21,103 nucleotides of DNA from an uncultured Verrucomicrobiota bacterium (GCA_913045395.1 CAJWPV010000002.1:1-21103), one strand, 5' to 3'. Numbered from the stretch's first letter, positions 1 through 8,728 are shown. A program made the numbers and translations. The notes: generated by a model not told the origin, from the sequence alone.

Positions 1-1
1 C

Positions 2-25
2 GAGCTGATCGAAACCGCTAAGTAA
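2..25 (+). CDS. C-terminal tail of an upstream gene (partial)
   Basis: The first bases read in frame 2 as E-L-I-E-T-A-K followed by TAA, and a terminator-like inverted repeat overlaps this stop. This would suit the last seven codons of a gene that starts before the window. So short a tail cannot be assigned to a family, and an in-frame stop this early could also be chance. Confidence 0.3.
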   Translation, partial: ELIETAK

Positions 26-47
26 TTGGTCTTTTAGGGGTTTTTAT
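12..47 (+). terminator. Possible rho-independent terminator
   Basis: AAACC-G-CTAA (12-21) pairs with TTAG-G-GGTTT (34-43), with one G.G mismatch and a 12-nt loop. It is followed by TTAT, so the U-rich tract is partly inside the stem. It would end transcription of the upstream gene before the Rrf2 regulator. The stem is weak and A/T-rich. Confidence 0.3.
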
Positions 48-58
48 ATTCCCAAACA

Positions 59-83
59 ATACTTGACTCAATCAGTCGGGATT
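59..83 (+). promoter_or_regulatory. IscR type-1-like operator upstream of the Rrf2 gene
   Basis: The 25 bases fit the published E. coli IscR type-1 consensus (ATASYYGACT-RWWWY-AGTCRRSTAT) at all but three positions. The two half-sites GACT (65-68) and AGTC (74-77) are exact and correctly spaced, with ATACTT before and GGGATT after. The site overlaps TTGACT (63-68), which could be the -35 of the promoter for the gene starting at 100, with TAGTTT (85-90) as a -10 after 16 bp. That arrangement would give autorepression of an [Fe-S]-sensing regulator. The motif match is seen; occupancy is inferred. Confidence 0.6.
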
Positions 84-99
84 CTAGTTTCCCCTCGTC

Positions 100-561
100 A
101 TGAAACTGTCCCAACGAGGAGAGTATGCTTTGCGCGCATTGTTGGTCATGGGAATGAACCACGGCCCCGGTGTGATTCGAATTAAGGATATTGCGCAGCA
201 GCAGAATATTCCACGCCGGTTTCTGGAGCAGATTCTCAACGATTTGAAGTCGGCTGGTTTTGTGCAAAGCAAGCGTGGCGTGGCCGGTGGCTACAGGCTG
301 CAGCGCGGGCCGGGTGAGATTTCGCTCGCCGATATTATCCGGCACTTGGAGGGGCCGTTGGCTCCCGTGGGGTGCGTGAGTGTGAATTATTATCAGCGCT
401 GTTCCTGTCCCGACGAGGGCAAATGTGCGATTCGCAGCGTGATGCAGGAGGTGCGCGATGCCATCGTAGGCGTGTTGGAAGGGGTGACGGTGGCGCATTT
501 GTGCGATCGTGTGCGCGATCTCCAGGGGCCGCTGGAAAATCCATTAGACTACGTGATTTAA
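100..561 (+). CDS. Rrf2 family (IscR/NsrR-like) transcriptional regulator
   Basis: A 153-residue winged-helix DNA-binding regulator with the standard Rrf2 opening MKLSQRGEYALRALL. The recognition region includes the family motif with residues IPRRFLEQIL at about 37-46 and the wing GVAGGYRL at about 60-67. Cys92, Cys101, Cys103 and Cys109 cluster where IscR, NsrR and related proteins bind an iron-sulfur cluster, so this is probably a redox, NO or Fe-S sensor rather than a cluster-less Rrf2 protein. The spacing (C-X8-C-X-C-X5-C) differs from the C-X5-C-X5-C of E. coli IscR, so the cluster type is open. The ATG at 100 has no Shine-Dalgarno and lies about 10 bases after a possible -10, so the transcript may be leaderless. 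The upstream IscR-like operator points to autoregulation. No isc or suf genes are visible in the window. Confidence 0.9.
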   Translation: MKLSQRGEYALRALLVMGMNHGPGVIRIKDIAQQQNIPRRFLEQILNDLKSAGFVQSKRGVAGGYRLQRGPGEISLADIIRHLEGPLAPVGCVSVNYYQRCSCPDEGKCAIRSVMQEVRDAIVGVLEGVTVAHLCDRVRDLQGPLENPLDYVI

Positions 562-579
562 GCAGATTTTTCTAGTAAT

Positions 580-592
580 CTTGGCCAAGCGC
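580..592 (+). repeat. Palindromic motif copy, intergenic (CTTGGCCAAGCG)
   Basis: CTTGGCCAAG, a perfect 10-bp palindrome at 580-589, continues as CGCG. It is one of 18 TTGGCCAA cores in the window. It lies 18 bases after the Rrf2 stop codon, in the 75-base gap before the first pseudopilin ATG (or 156 bases before its alternative TTG start). Nothing else recognisable was seen in this gap. Confidence 0.75.
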
Positions 593-636
593 GGTTGGGT
601 GGCCGGTTAACAGGGGTATGTATCACCTAGAGAAAG

Positions 637-1524
637 ATGACGAAACCGACTGGTAATTTATCTTTCCCAATTGTTCAAGATCTGGAAGTTTCTCCTCGTA
701 TCTCTAATATCCTTGTTTTGTCTAAAAACGAAATACGTGGATTTACCCTGATTGAGTTGCTGGTGGTGATCGCCATCATAGCCATCCTGGCTGCGTTGCT
801 GTTGCCGGCCCTGGCCAAGGCCAAGCGCAAGGCCAAGCAGATTGGGTGCGTTTCAAACCATAAACAGTATGGAATCGCCATCATTGCCAACGCCTCGGAC
901 AACGATGAGAAGATCATGAGTATGGTGCAGCAATGGGGCAAGGTGCATTATCCGATGTACATCCGGTTCACTAACGAGGAGCAGTCTGAGCCGCGGGAGT
1001 GGGCGGTCAACGAGATTGAGCCCTACCTCCAGTCGTTCAACATGACCAACGAGAACGTCTATGGTGTTACGATGTGCCCGGAGATTGATGCCACGAAAAT
1101 GAACGCATGGCTTAAGCAGGTGAACTTCAGGCAATACAATTTCCTTGAGTACCAATACGCTTATTGGGGGCGTGTGGATGTTGCGCACAAGGTGAATGCT
1201 GGTCAAATCAGGGGCACTGCGATGCAGGACCTGACAGCCAACAGCCTTGAATCCAATCGTCTGCTCATGAGCGATATCCTCGAGTTCGACGGTGATGGCT
1301 GGCGGTACAACCATGGCCCGGCTGGCTGGGCCTACAATGAAAACTTCCCGGGCATGCCTAGGGACCGGGGGAAGGTGCCGAACATCGACGGCATCAATAT
1401 GCTTTTTGGGGATGGCCATGTGAAGTGGAAGAAGAAGTCTGAGTTTCTGCACCTGTCCAAAATGTACCTCTGGAGCCGTTACCCGGGCGGTGCGATTGCC
1501 CACGGGGACTCTTTTTATTACTAA
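637..1524 (+). CDS. Type IV pilin-like / type II secretion pseudopilin, H-X9-DG type, copy 1
   Basis: A 295-residue secreted protein with an N-terminal methylation/cleavage signal: G35/F36 with Glu at mature position 5 (RG/FTLIE), followed by the hydrophobic helix that anchors or polymerises pilins. The C-terminal region ends in a [13 protein letters not shown] motif typical of the prepilin-processing-associated H-X9-DG domain that is common in Planctomycetes and Verrucomicrobia, where such proteins occur in large paralogous sets. The ATG at 637 gives a long 35-residue leader. By comparison with the downstream copy, the TTG at 718 (M-S-K-N...) is a credible alternative start. A tandem duplicate follows at 1614. 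No secretion ATPase or prepilin peptidase is nearby, so the partner machinery must be elsewhere. Confidence 0.85.
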   Translation: MTKPTGNLSFPIVQDLEVSPRISNILVLSKNEIRGFTLIELLVVIAIIAILAALLLPALAKAKRKAKQIGCVSNHKQYGIAIIANASDNDEKIMSMVQQWGKVHYPMYIRFTNEEQSEPREWAVNEIEPYLQSFNMTNENVYGVTMCPEIDATKMNAWLKQVNFRQYNFLEYQYAYWGRVDVAHKVNAGQIRGTAMQDLTANSLESNRLLMSDILEFDGDGWRYNHGPAGWAYNENFPGMPRDRGKVPNIDGINMLFGDGHVKWKKKSEFLHLSKMYLWSRYPGGAIAHGDSFYY

Positions 1525-1613
1525 TCCAAATTGGCTATCGGTAAAAAATCCAAAAATGAAACCCATGTGTTATAAAGTGAGTATTACCATAAACAGCATT
1601 TAACTTCATAGTT

Positions 1614-2426
1614 TTGTCTAAAAACAAAATACGGGGATTTACCCTGATTGAGTTGCTGGTGGTGATTGCGATCATAGCCATCCTGGCTGCGTTGCTCTTG
1701 CCGGCCCTAGCCAAGGCTAAGCGCAAGGCCAAGCAGATCGGGTGCGTTTCCAACCATAAACAGTACGGAATTGCTATCATTGCCAACGCCTCGGACAATG
1801 ATGAGAAGATCATGCGAATGGTGCAGCAATGGGGCAACGTGCATTACCCGAACTACATACGATTCACCAATGAAGGCCAAGCGGATCCACAGGAGTGGGC
1901 TGTGAACCAAATCCAGCCGTATTTGGAGTCGTTCAACATGGCCAATGAGAACGTATACGGTGTAGCGATGTGTCCGGAGATTGATGCCGCGAAAATGAAC
2001 GCGTGGCTTAAGCAGGTGAACTTCAGGCAATTCAATTTCCTTGAATACCAATACACCTACTGGGGGCGTGTGGACGTTGCGCACAAGGTGAATGCCGGCC
2101 AAATCAGGGGCACTGCGCTGCAGGACCTGACCGCCAACAGCCTTGAATCCAGCCGTCTGCTCATGAGCGATATTCTCTATTACGACGCCTCCGATCGTGC
2201 CTGGCGCTACAACCACGGTCCGGCCGGTTGGTCGTATAACGAAAATTTCCCGGGCATGCCTAGGGACAGGGGCAGGGAGCCAAACATTGACGGCATCAAT
2301 ATGCTCTTCGGCGACGGCCATGTGAAGTGGAAGAAGAAGTCTGAGTTTCCGCACCTGTCCAAGATGTACCTCTGGAGCCGCTACCCGGGCGGTGCGATCG
2401 CCCACGGAGACTCATTTTATTACTGA
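1614..2426 (+). CDS. Type IV pilin-like / type II secretion pseudopilin, H-X9-DG type, copy 2
   Basis: A 270-residue paralogue of the preceding gene, about 90% identical by eye over the mature protein, with differences scattered and a small indel near residue 192 (Y-Y-D-A-S-D-R-A against E-F-D-G-D-G). The cleavage site is G8/F9 with Glu at mature +5, and the same [14 protein letters not shown]-terminal motif is present. The only usable start in frame is TTG at 1614, because a TAA stands at 1590-1592 with no ATG or GTG between. The bases around this TTG (GTTTTGTCTAAAAAC) are the same in copy 1 at 718. The 89-base gap between copies is A/T-rich and has no clear promoter. A recent tandem duplication is the simplest explanation. 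Confidence 0.85.
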   Translation: MSKNKIRGFTLIELLVVIAIIAILAALLLPALAKAKRKAKQIGCVSNHKQYGIAIIANASDNDEKIMRMVQQWGNVHYPNYIRFTNEGQADPQEWAVNQIQPYLESFNMANENVYGVAMCPEIDAAKMNAWLKQVNFRQFNFLEYQYTYWGRVDVAHKVNAGQIRGTALQDLTANSLESSRLLMSDILYYDASDRAWRYNHGPAGWSYNENFPGMPRDRGREPNIDGINMLFGDGHVKWKKKSEFPHLSKMYLWSRYPGGAIAHGDSFYY

Positions 2427-2472
2427 TCTAATTCACGAACCCATTTTTTCAAGACCAAGTACAACCAAAAAC

Positions 2473-5388
2473 ATGAAAAACAAAAAACTCAGGAACGCAG
2501 CGATGGCCGGTTTTTCGGCCATCCTGTTATGGAGCCTTCCGGCTGTGGCGCAAATCGATGAGGGGTTGGTGGCCCACTACAATTTCGAGAATGCGAATGA
2601 CCTTGGCAAGGATGCCATCGGCCACGGTCCCACCCTGGAGATTGCCGGCGAGGGTGGCGCAGAGGCTATCGATGGCATCAAGGGCAAGGCGTTGGAACTG
2701 GACGGCTTCACCTGGCTTGAGTCGTACGAAGCCGATGCCATTGTGACGGGTGAGACCTTCAGTTGGTCCCTCTGGTACAAGGCGGGTGAGGACAGGGAAT
2801 CGTCCGGCGGGATTATCTCCAAATCGCCGGACGGGTGGGCTCCCGGCGCCAAGGCGCTTTTCAAGGGTGAGGGTGATGATTTCCTCGGCTTTGACGTTGG
2901 TTGGGTCGGAGCCGCCGAGCATGAGGGTGAAGTGTTTGACGATGACTGGCATCACGTGGTGATCACCTGCGAGTTTTTCGAAGAGGAGGATGGCGAAGAG
3001 GTCATTGAATTGGCCTATCTCGCCATGTACGTTGATGGTGCATGGGCCGGCGAATTGGAAGAGGAAGCTGAGGCTTTTGGTGAGCCAGAGGAATCCGTCT
3101 TTCGGATTGGCTCAGGTTCTCCCGGCGACGATGCTGATGAGGAATCGGAGCCGTTCCCTGAGATCCCATTTTTCTCCGGCATGATCGACGAGGTGCGCAT
3201 TTACAATCGTGTCCTGGAGGAGGAGGATGTTATTGAGTTACTCAAGGATGGTCTTGGAGAACTGCCCAAGCCTGAGATCGTTGGCCAACCAGCGGACGCC
3301 CGGGGCATTGCAGGTCGTTCAGCGATATTGAGCGTCGAGGCGGAAGGTATCCTTTTGAGCTATCAGTGGTTCAAGGGCGATGCCGAGATCGAAGAGGCTG
3401 ACGGGCCAAGCCTGTTGCTGGAGGACTTGAGCGCCGAGTCTGCGGGCGAGTACAAGGTGGTTGTTAGTAACGATTCCGGCGAAGTGACCAGCGAGGTGGC
3501 CAATCTCACAGTCATAGATGAATGGTCGGCAGAGATCGGTTTGGTTGCCCACTTCAAGTTCGAGGATGAGGAAGATGCCGGAAAGGATTCCTCCGGCAAC
3601 GATAACAATATTTTTGACGAGGGAGTGGTTTTGGCCGAGGGCATTAAGGGTCAGGCTCTGTTGCTTGAGCGTGACTCCCGGTTGAGCGACCTCGACGAGG
3701 AATTCGAGTTGAATACCCACGCCAGCTTCACCTGGACGGCGTTCATCAAGACTGAGGATGATGGTGGACTTATAGCCAAGTCTCCCGAGAACTGGAGCCC
3801 GGGCTCGAAGGCCATTTTCGTGCGCGAAGGCGTGCTGGGGTTTGACACCGGTTGGATTGGCGACATCAACGGCGAGACCGAGTTGATCGACAACAAGTGG
3901 CACCACGTGGCTATTGTCGTCGAGGCTGGGGAAGAAGAGGATGCCATCACACTGTATGTTGACGGCAACGAGGATGGTTTCAGCGACGGCATGGACATGG
4001 CCTGGGAGGATGACCCGGGTGTTTTGTCCATCGGTTTTAGCAGTGGTGACTTTCCTTTTGAGGAAGAGCCGGAGTTGAACTGGTTCGGTGGTCAGATCGA
4101 TGAGGTGCGTGTATACAATCAGCCACTGATTCAGGAGGATATCATCACGTTGATGATCGAGGACGGTGGTCAGATTCAGGCTCCTGCTATTGTTGACCAT
4201 CCGGTGGACGCTTCCGCTACCGAAGGCCGCAGTGCCCGGTTCCGGGTCACTGCCACCGGTACCGGTGTTCAGTATCAATGGAAGAAGAACGGTGAAGACA
4301 TTGAGGACGCTAACGAGGCGACGTTAAAGGTTAAGGCGACCAAGGAGAACGAAGCCTCCTACTCGGTGGAGATCTTCAGTGAGTACTCTGAGGTTCGACT
4401 GACAAGTGAGTCTGCGATGTTGAAGGCGACACCACGTCCGGTGTTTGGTGGTGGCGAATTGGCGCACGTGGCTGAGTTCCTCGAGAGCTACTGGAATTTC
4501 GACAGTGAAGAGGATGGCATTGTTGCGGATCAAATTCCGAACTCAACCCACGCTGGTGAACTGCGTGACGGCGCTGAGTTGAGCGAGGAAGGCGAGGGCT
4601 ACGGTGGGAAGGGACGTGCGCTGGATCCTTCCGCCGAGGAGAATGCCCATATGCTCGCGGCGGATGCCGAGAGTTATGACTTTAACTCATCCTGGACTTG
4701 GACTGCTCGCGTGAAATTGGATGACATACCCGAATCCGGCGATGAAGTTGGCTCAGGTATCTTCGGCCGTTCGCCGGCGGATACAGGCCATAATAATGGT
4801 TCGAAAGTGATGTTCTTCAACGGCATGCGATTGGGTTTCGACACGGGTTGGGTCGGTGGTTTAATCACCGAGACCGAAGGGGAGTTGGATACTTGGATGC
4901 AGATCACGATGAGCTATGACTCGGAGGAACAGGTAATCGCTATGTATCTCAACGATGAAGTGGTGATTTCTGAAGAAGGCGAAGAAGTGATCGACTTTGA
5001 GTTTGAAGTGAACGAATTCCCTGAAGACGAAGAGTTTGAGGGCGGTTTTGTGAACACTGGTTTTCGCGTGGGTTCCGGTGCGAATAATTTCTACAACTCA
5101 CCGTTCCCTGGTTTGATCGACGATGCTGCGGTTTGGTCGACAGTGCTGTCTCCAGAGGACGTCGCGCTGTTGGCTAATGGCGCCTCACCAATGCCGGAGG
5201 TCAGTGACAATCCAACTTTGAGCGTGAGTCGCGTCGACTCGGGAGACGTGGTGGTCGAGTTCACCGGAAAACTGCAGATGGCCGATTCGGTTACAGGGCC
5301 CTGGGAAGAGGTTGCTGCGGAGAGTCCGCATGTGATCAAGGCCGGCGACCTAAAGGCAAACTCGTTTGCCCGTTCGGTGAAGGAATAA
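2473..5388 (+). CDS. Exported LamG-Ig-LamG-Ig-LamG multidomain protein
   Basis: A 971-residue protein starting at the ATG at 2473 (MKNKKLRNAAMAGFSAILLW), which opens a Sec signal peptide with probable cleavage after A26. An in-frame upstream ATG at 2392 would lie inside the previous gene and spoil the signal peptide. Three concanavalin A-like LamG modules (about 30-260, 356-566 and 670-906) share the motifs GFD-x-GW-(V/I)-G and (F/G)-x-G-x-IDE-VR-(I/V)-YN; the third is degenerate in the last motif (LIDDAAVW). Between them are two Ig-like domains (about 268-352 and 570-653, with the YQWFK and YQWKK cores). The tail ends with a short 'LQMADSVTGPWEEV' module, a common Verrucomicrobia C-terminal unit. 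The protein is strikingly rich in Glu and Asp, concentrated in one loop of each LamG module. It probably binds carbohydrate or protein at the cell surface; the ligand is unknown. Confidence 0.85.
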   Translation: MKNKKLRNAAMAGFSAILLWSLPAVAQIDEGLVAHYNFENANDLGKDAIGHGPTLEIAGEGGAEAIDGIKGKALELDGFTWLESYEADAIVTGETFSWSLWYKAGEDRESSGGIISKSPDGWAPGAKALFKGEGDDFLGFDVGWVGAAEHEGEVFDDDWHHVVITCEFFEEEDGEEVIELAYLAMYVDGAWAGELEEEAEAFGEPEESVFRIGSGSPGDDADEESEPFPEIPFFSGMIDEVRIYNRVLEEEDVIELLKDGLGELPKPEIVGQPADARGIAGRSAILSVEAEGILLSYQWFKGDAEIEEADGPSLLLEDLSAESAGEYKVVVSNDSGEVTSEVANLTVIDEWSAEIGLVAHFKFEDEEDAGKDSSGNDNNIFDEGVVLAEGIKGQALLLERDSRLSDLDEEFELNTHASFTWTAFIKTEDDGGLIAKSPENWSPGSKAIFVREGVLGFDTGWIGDINGETELIDNKWHHVAIVVEAGEEEDAITLYVDGNEDGFSDGMDMAWEDDPGVLSIGFSSGDFPFEEEPELNWFGGQIDEVRVYNQPLIQEDIITLMIEDGGQIQAPAIVDHPVDASATEGRSARFRVTATGTGVQYQWKKNGEDIEDANEATLKVKATKENEASYSVEIFSEYSEVRLTSESAMLKATPRPVFGGGELAHVAEFLESYWNFDSEEDGIVADQIPNSTHAGELRDGAELSEEGEGYGGKGRALDPSAEENAHMLAADAESYDFNSSWTWTARVKLDDIPESGDEVGSGIFGRSPADTGHNNGSKVMFFNGMRLGFDTGWVGGLITETEGELDTWMQITMSYDSEEQVIAMYLNDEVVISEEGEEVIDFEFEVNEFPEDEEFEGGFVNTGFRVGSGANNFYNSPFPGLIDDAAVWSTVLSPEDVALLANGASPMPEVSDNPTLSVSRVDSGDVVVEFTGKLQMADSVTGPWEEVAAESPHVIKAGDLKANSFARSVKE

Positions 5389-5409
5389 TGATCTCAGCCT
5401 GGCCATCGG

Positions 5410-5418
5410 TTGGCCAAG
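5410..5418 (+). repeat. Palindromic motif core in the LamG-DUF1592 gap
   Basis: TTGGCCAAG lies in the 63-base gap between the LamG gene and the cytochrome gene. It is a core copy of the palindrome family with only part of the flanking arms. A second core at 5509-5516 lies in the signal peptide of the next gene. Confidence 0.6.
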
Positions 5419-5451
5419 TGCGGACGATCTTGCGTTGGTGGAGTTGTGAAA

Positions 5452-7365
5452 GTGATCAACAGTAAACAAATCAAATCAGTGATTATTGCTGCAGCGACTT
5501 GGCTTTGTTTGGCCAATGGCTTGTCCGCCGTGGAGCATCCGGGATCAGCCCTGATCGAGAATTACTGTCTCGATTGCCACGATTCCGATGCGCAAAAAGG
5601 GGAAGTCGACCTAGAAGCCGCGCTGGGGGCAAAGCCGTTGGTCAAGAATATCGATTTGTGGAGAACGGTCATCGCCCGGGTCGAGAACAGTGATATGCCG
5701 CCCAAGAAAAAACCGCAACCCAAGCCGGAGGAGAGGAAGCGGTTGCTGAATTGGCTCGACTCGGAAATTAACCACTTTGACTACAGTCAGGTTGACAATC
5801 CTGGCTATGAACCGGTGCGTCGACTGACGCATATCGAGTTCAGCAACACGCTGCGCGACCTGCTGGGCTTGGATCTGAACTTGGTTGCTGATTTCCCGAT
5901 CGATCTCAGTGGTAAAAGTGGTTTCGAGAACAGTGCCAATACACTGTTCATGCAGCCAATTTTGATGGAACGCTATCTTAGCGCGGTTGACAAGGCAGTT
6001 GAAGCGGTGGTGCCTTTGGATGGCGAGCCGAGCGCGGATTCGCCAGTTTTTGTCGTTTGGCCAAGCGGGAAGATTACTGAAAGAGAGGTAGCGCGGAAAA
6101 TTATCGACCGCTTTATGCTTCGTGCGTTTAGGCGGCCACCGACTGAAGATGAGGCGAAAGAACTTCACGGGGTTTATGCTCGTTCGCGAAAGGCGGGCGA
6201 AAGCTTTGAGATGGCAATCCGTCGAGCACTTGGGGCTGCCTTGGTTTCACCCGCGTTTCTGCTGAAGTCGGAAATTGCCCAGGACACAGATGAGTCGTAT
6301 CAGATCAGCGACTACGAGCTGGCCTGCCGGCTGTCATACTATCTTTGGGCGAGCATGCCCGATGACGAACTGTTCCAACTCGCCGCCGAGAAGCGCTTGG
6401 CCAAGCCGGGGGTGCTCGCGGAGCAGGTCACCCGCATGCTTGCCGATCCCAAGGCGGGAACATTGGGCAGCGTATTCGCAGCGCAGTGGCTTGGCTTTGA
6501 TGCATTGGGAGTGCGCGTGCGGCTAGACCCCATTGACAATCCTTGGTGTACCGACACGCTGATGGCAGCGATGAAAAAGGAGTCGGCGATGGTTTTCACA
6601 GCGCTCGTTCGGGAGAACCGTCCGCTGAAAAATCTGATCGATTCGAAGAATACTTTTGTGAACGAGGAGTTGGCCAAGTTTTACAAATTGAAAGGCGTCG
6701 AAGGGATGGCGATGCGTCGGGTGTCGCACACGGACAAACGGCGCTACGGTCTCTTTGGCCAAGCATCGGTTCTGGCGGTGACCTCATCTCCACATCGCAC
6801 GAGTCCAATTCGCCGTGGGGAGTGGATTTTGAATTCGCTACTCGGTACGCCGCCGCCGCCGCCGCCGCCCGATGCCGGTGAACTGGACGAGGAAATTGAG
6901 GAAAACCGCAAACTCTCCTTCCGCCAAAAACTGGAGATGCACAGCAAGGATCCACGCTGCAACTCCTGCCATCGTGAGATGGATCCACTTGGTTTTTCTT
7001 TGGAAAACTACGATTGGTTTGGTCGATGGCGAACCAAGAGCCGCGGCCGCACGATCGATGCCAAGGGCAAACTGCCGAGTGGCACAGAATTCGAGGGACC
7101 GGTTGGTTTGCGCGAGGTGATCCTTGCTGAGAAGTTGGACGACTTGGCTCGTCAGGTGATCCGTAAAATGCTTTCCTACGGGCTTGGCAGGCAACTCGAG
7201 TATTACGATGAGCCTGCAGTGCGTAAAATCCTTGCGACGTTCAAAAAGGACGGTTACCGGATGCAAACACTGGTGCGCGAGGTGGTGAAAAGTTACCCGT
7301 TTCAGTTCCGTAAAAACCGGGTGGAACCGGACAACGAATCGAAGGAAGTAGTGAATAATGGCTAA
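5452..7365 (+). CDS. Planctomycete-type cytochrome protein (DUF1587/1595/1592/1588/1585)
   Basis: A 637-residue exported protein. A signal peptide (about 1-26) is followed by a PSCyt1-like segment with a CXXCH heme site (C39-x-x-C42-H43). Then come PSD3/DUF1587 (RRLTHIEFSNTLRDLLGL), PSD5/DUF1595, PSD4/DUF1592 (LACRLSYYLWASMPDDEL), PSCyt3/DUF1588 (RTSPIRRGEWIL) with a second CXXCH (C503-H507, CNSCHREMDPLG), and PSD2/DUF1585 at the C-terminus. It is somewhat shorter than many relatives. The family is confined largely to Planctomycetes and Verrucomicrobia, and its reaction is not established; periplasmic electron transfer is likely. GTG at 5452 is chosen because GGTGGAG ends 8 bases upstream; GTG at 5446 is an alternative. 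Six CCG codons plus CCC (6850-6870) make a heptaproline hinge typical of this family. The gene overlaps the DUF1552 gene by 8 bp, indicating co-translation. Confidence 0.9.
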   Translation: MINSKQIKSVIIAAATWLCLANGLSAVEHPGSALIENYCLDCHDSDAQKGEVDLEAALGAKPLVKNIDLWRTVIARVENSDMPPKKKPQPKPEERKRLLNWLDSEINHFDYSQVDNPGYEPVRRLTHIEFSNTLRDLLGLDLNLVADFPIDLSGKSGFENSANTLFMQPILMERYLSAVDKAVEAVVPLDGEPSADSPVFVVWPSGKITEREVARKIIDRFMLRAFRRPPTEDEAKELHGVYARSRKAGESFEMAIRRALGAALVSPAFLLKSEIAQDTDESYQISDYELACRLSYYLWASMPDDELFQLAAEKRLAKPGVLAEQVTRMLADPKAGTLGSVFAAQWLGFDALGVRVRLDPIDNPWCTDTLMAAMKKESAMVFTALVRENRPLKNLIDSKNTFVNEELAKFYKLKGVEGMAMRRVSHTDKRRYGLFGQASVLAVTSSPHRTSPIRRGEWILNSLLGTPPPPPPPDAGELDEEIEENRKLSFRQKLEMHSKDPRCNSCHREMDPLGFSLENYDWFGRWRTKSRGRTIDAKGKLPSGTEFEGPVGLREVILAEKLDDLARQVIRKMLSYGLGRQLEYYDEPAVRKILATFKKDGYRMQTLVREVVKSYPFQFRKNRVEPDNESKEVVNNG

Positions 7366-8716
7366 ATCTTGGCAAATCTCACGAAGAACCGTGCTTCGTG
7401 CAGTGGGTGCAGCCGTGGCTCTGCCGTGGCTTGAAGCGATGCAGCCGCTGTCGGCGTTGGCAGTGACGCCCAAGCGGCCGAAGCTACGTGTCGGTTATCT
7501 TTATTTCCCCAACGGCGTGGCCAAGGGCGGCTGGGAACCGGAGAAGGTTGGGGGCGATGGTGAGCTTCTGAAACTGAACAAGTGGATGAAGGACCTCGAG
7601 CCATTCAAGGAAGACATTTTGATTGCTCGAAACATTTGGACGCCACGCGGCAATGGTCACGGAGCCGGTACGGCGACTTGGCTGACCGGGGGTTCGTATA
7701 GCGGTTCGCGCGTGAGTGCCGGAGGCGCGTCGGTCGACCAGATTATCGCGCGTCAGGTTGGCACAGACACGATGCTGCCGTCTCTCGATATGTCGATGAA
7801 AGGTGAGGGCTATTTCTCTAATAGCCTGCCGCGCAATACCATTTCGTGGGTAGGCGAAAAACTGCCAGCGACCCGTGATACCAATCCACGGACAATCTAT
7901 GACCGGATGTTTCGAAAAGCTAGCGACGGTGTCACCGACAAGGGCGTGATTGACTTGGTCAATGGCCAAGCAAAGAGTTTGAAGCGTCGCGTTGGTCGCA
8001 TAGATCAACAAAAGATTGATGAGTATTTGGAGTCGCTTCGTGCAGTTGAACGCAGGATGGAGTTTGCCGAAAAACAAGCCGATAAATCCGCGCTTGGCCA
8101 AGTGAAAGGGGTGGAGTTTAAACGACCTCAGTTGGGCATTCCGGATAATCATGAGGATTATATGCGCACCATGATGGATTTGATGGTGCTTGGCTTTTGG
8201 TCGGGAGCAACGCGTGTTGGTTCGCTGATGTTGGATCACGGGCAGAGCAACCGATACTTTGATTTCATTGATGGTGTTCGGGGTACTTGGCATGCGCTGT
8301 CGCACTACCGCGATATCAGTGGCAAGACCGAGGACGATGACGGCGTCAACTCGTGGAAGACCGTTTCTCAAAAACGCGACATGTACAATGTGATCACCGC
8401 CTGGCACAACCGGCAGTTTGCCTACATGCTCGGTAAAATGAAGAGCATAGACGAAGGCAATGGCACGTTACTCGAAAACTCCATGCTCCTTTACGGTTCC
8501 AGTCTTGGGGATGGTCATGCTCACGGTGAGGAGAATCTGCCAGTGGTGTTTGCAGGTGGCGGCGGTGGCACGATTAAAAATGGTCGATTCCTCAAATACC
8601 GGAAAAACTACTCTCTCTCAAAATATCATTTGGCGGCGATGCAACGAATGGGTGTTGGAGTGGAGGAGTTTGCCGACGCGGAATCGCCGATGAGCGGCTT
8701 GACCAAGGATGTTTAG
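7358..8716 (+). CDS. DUF1552 protein, Tat-exported
   Basis: A 452-residue DUF1552 (PF07586) protein. The N-terminus has a twin-arginine signal, SRRTVLRAVG at 8-17, followed by a hydrophobic stretch, so it should be folded in the cytoplasm, possibly with a cofactor, and then exported. Family motifs include LRVGYLYFPNGV near the N-terminus, NGHGAGTATWLTGG, and a C-terminal LYGSSLGDGHAHGEENLPVV that recalls the sulfatase/alkaline-phosphatase-like fold of the related DUF1501 family. DUF1552 genes nearly always sit beside DUF1592-type cytochrome genes, as here, and the ATG lies inside the end of the upstream gene. The biochemical function is not known. A TTGGCCAA core at 8094-8101 encodes L-G-Q in a variable linker. 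Confidence 0.9.
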   Translation: MAKSWQISRRTVLRAVGAAVALPWLEAMQPLSALAVTPKRPKLRVGYLYFPNGVAKGGWEPEKVGGDGELLKLNKWMKDLEPFKEDILIARNIWTPRGNGHGAGTATWLTGGSYSGSRVSAGGASVDQIIARQVGTDTMLPSLDMSMKGEGYFSNSLPRNTISWVGEKLPATRDTNPRTIYDRMFRKASDGVTDKGVIDLVNGQAKSLKRRVGRIDQQKIDEYLESLRAVERRMEFAEKQADKSALGQVKGVEFKRPQLGIPDNHEDYMRTMMDLMVLGFWSGATRVGSLMLDHGQSNRYFDFIDGVRGTWHALSHYRDISGKTEDDDGVNSWKTVSQKRDMYNVITAWHNRQFAYMLGKMKSIDEGNGTLLENSMLLYGSSLGDGHAHGEENLPVVFAGGGGGTIKNGRFLKYRKNYSLSKYHLAAMQRMGVGVEEFADAESPMSGLTKDV

Positions 8717-8728
8717 TTCGTTTTTCAT

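Noticed and set aside
1556..1603. A 15-codon ORF (M-K-P-M-C-Y-K...) between the two pseudopilin genes
   Set aside because: It has no ribosome site, is out of frame with copy 2 and shows no resemblance to a known leader; chance or a remnant of the duplication.
3319..4278. A long minus-strand reading frame (319 codons) opposite the LamG gene
   Set aside because: It is the shadow of a high-confidence gene with strong domain content; the translation shows no recognisable motif.
6850..6870. (CCG)n tract as a mobile or unstable microsatellite
   Set aside because: A proline run at this point is a normal feature of DUF1588-type proteins, so the tract is explained by coding.
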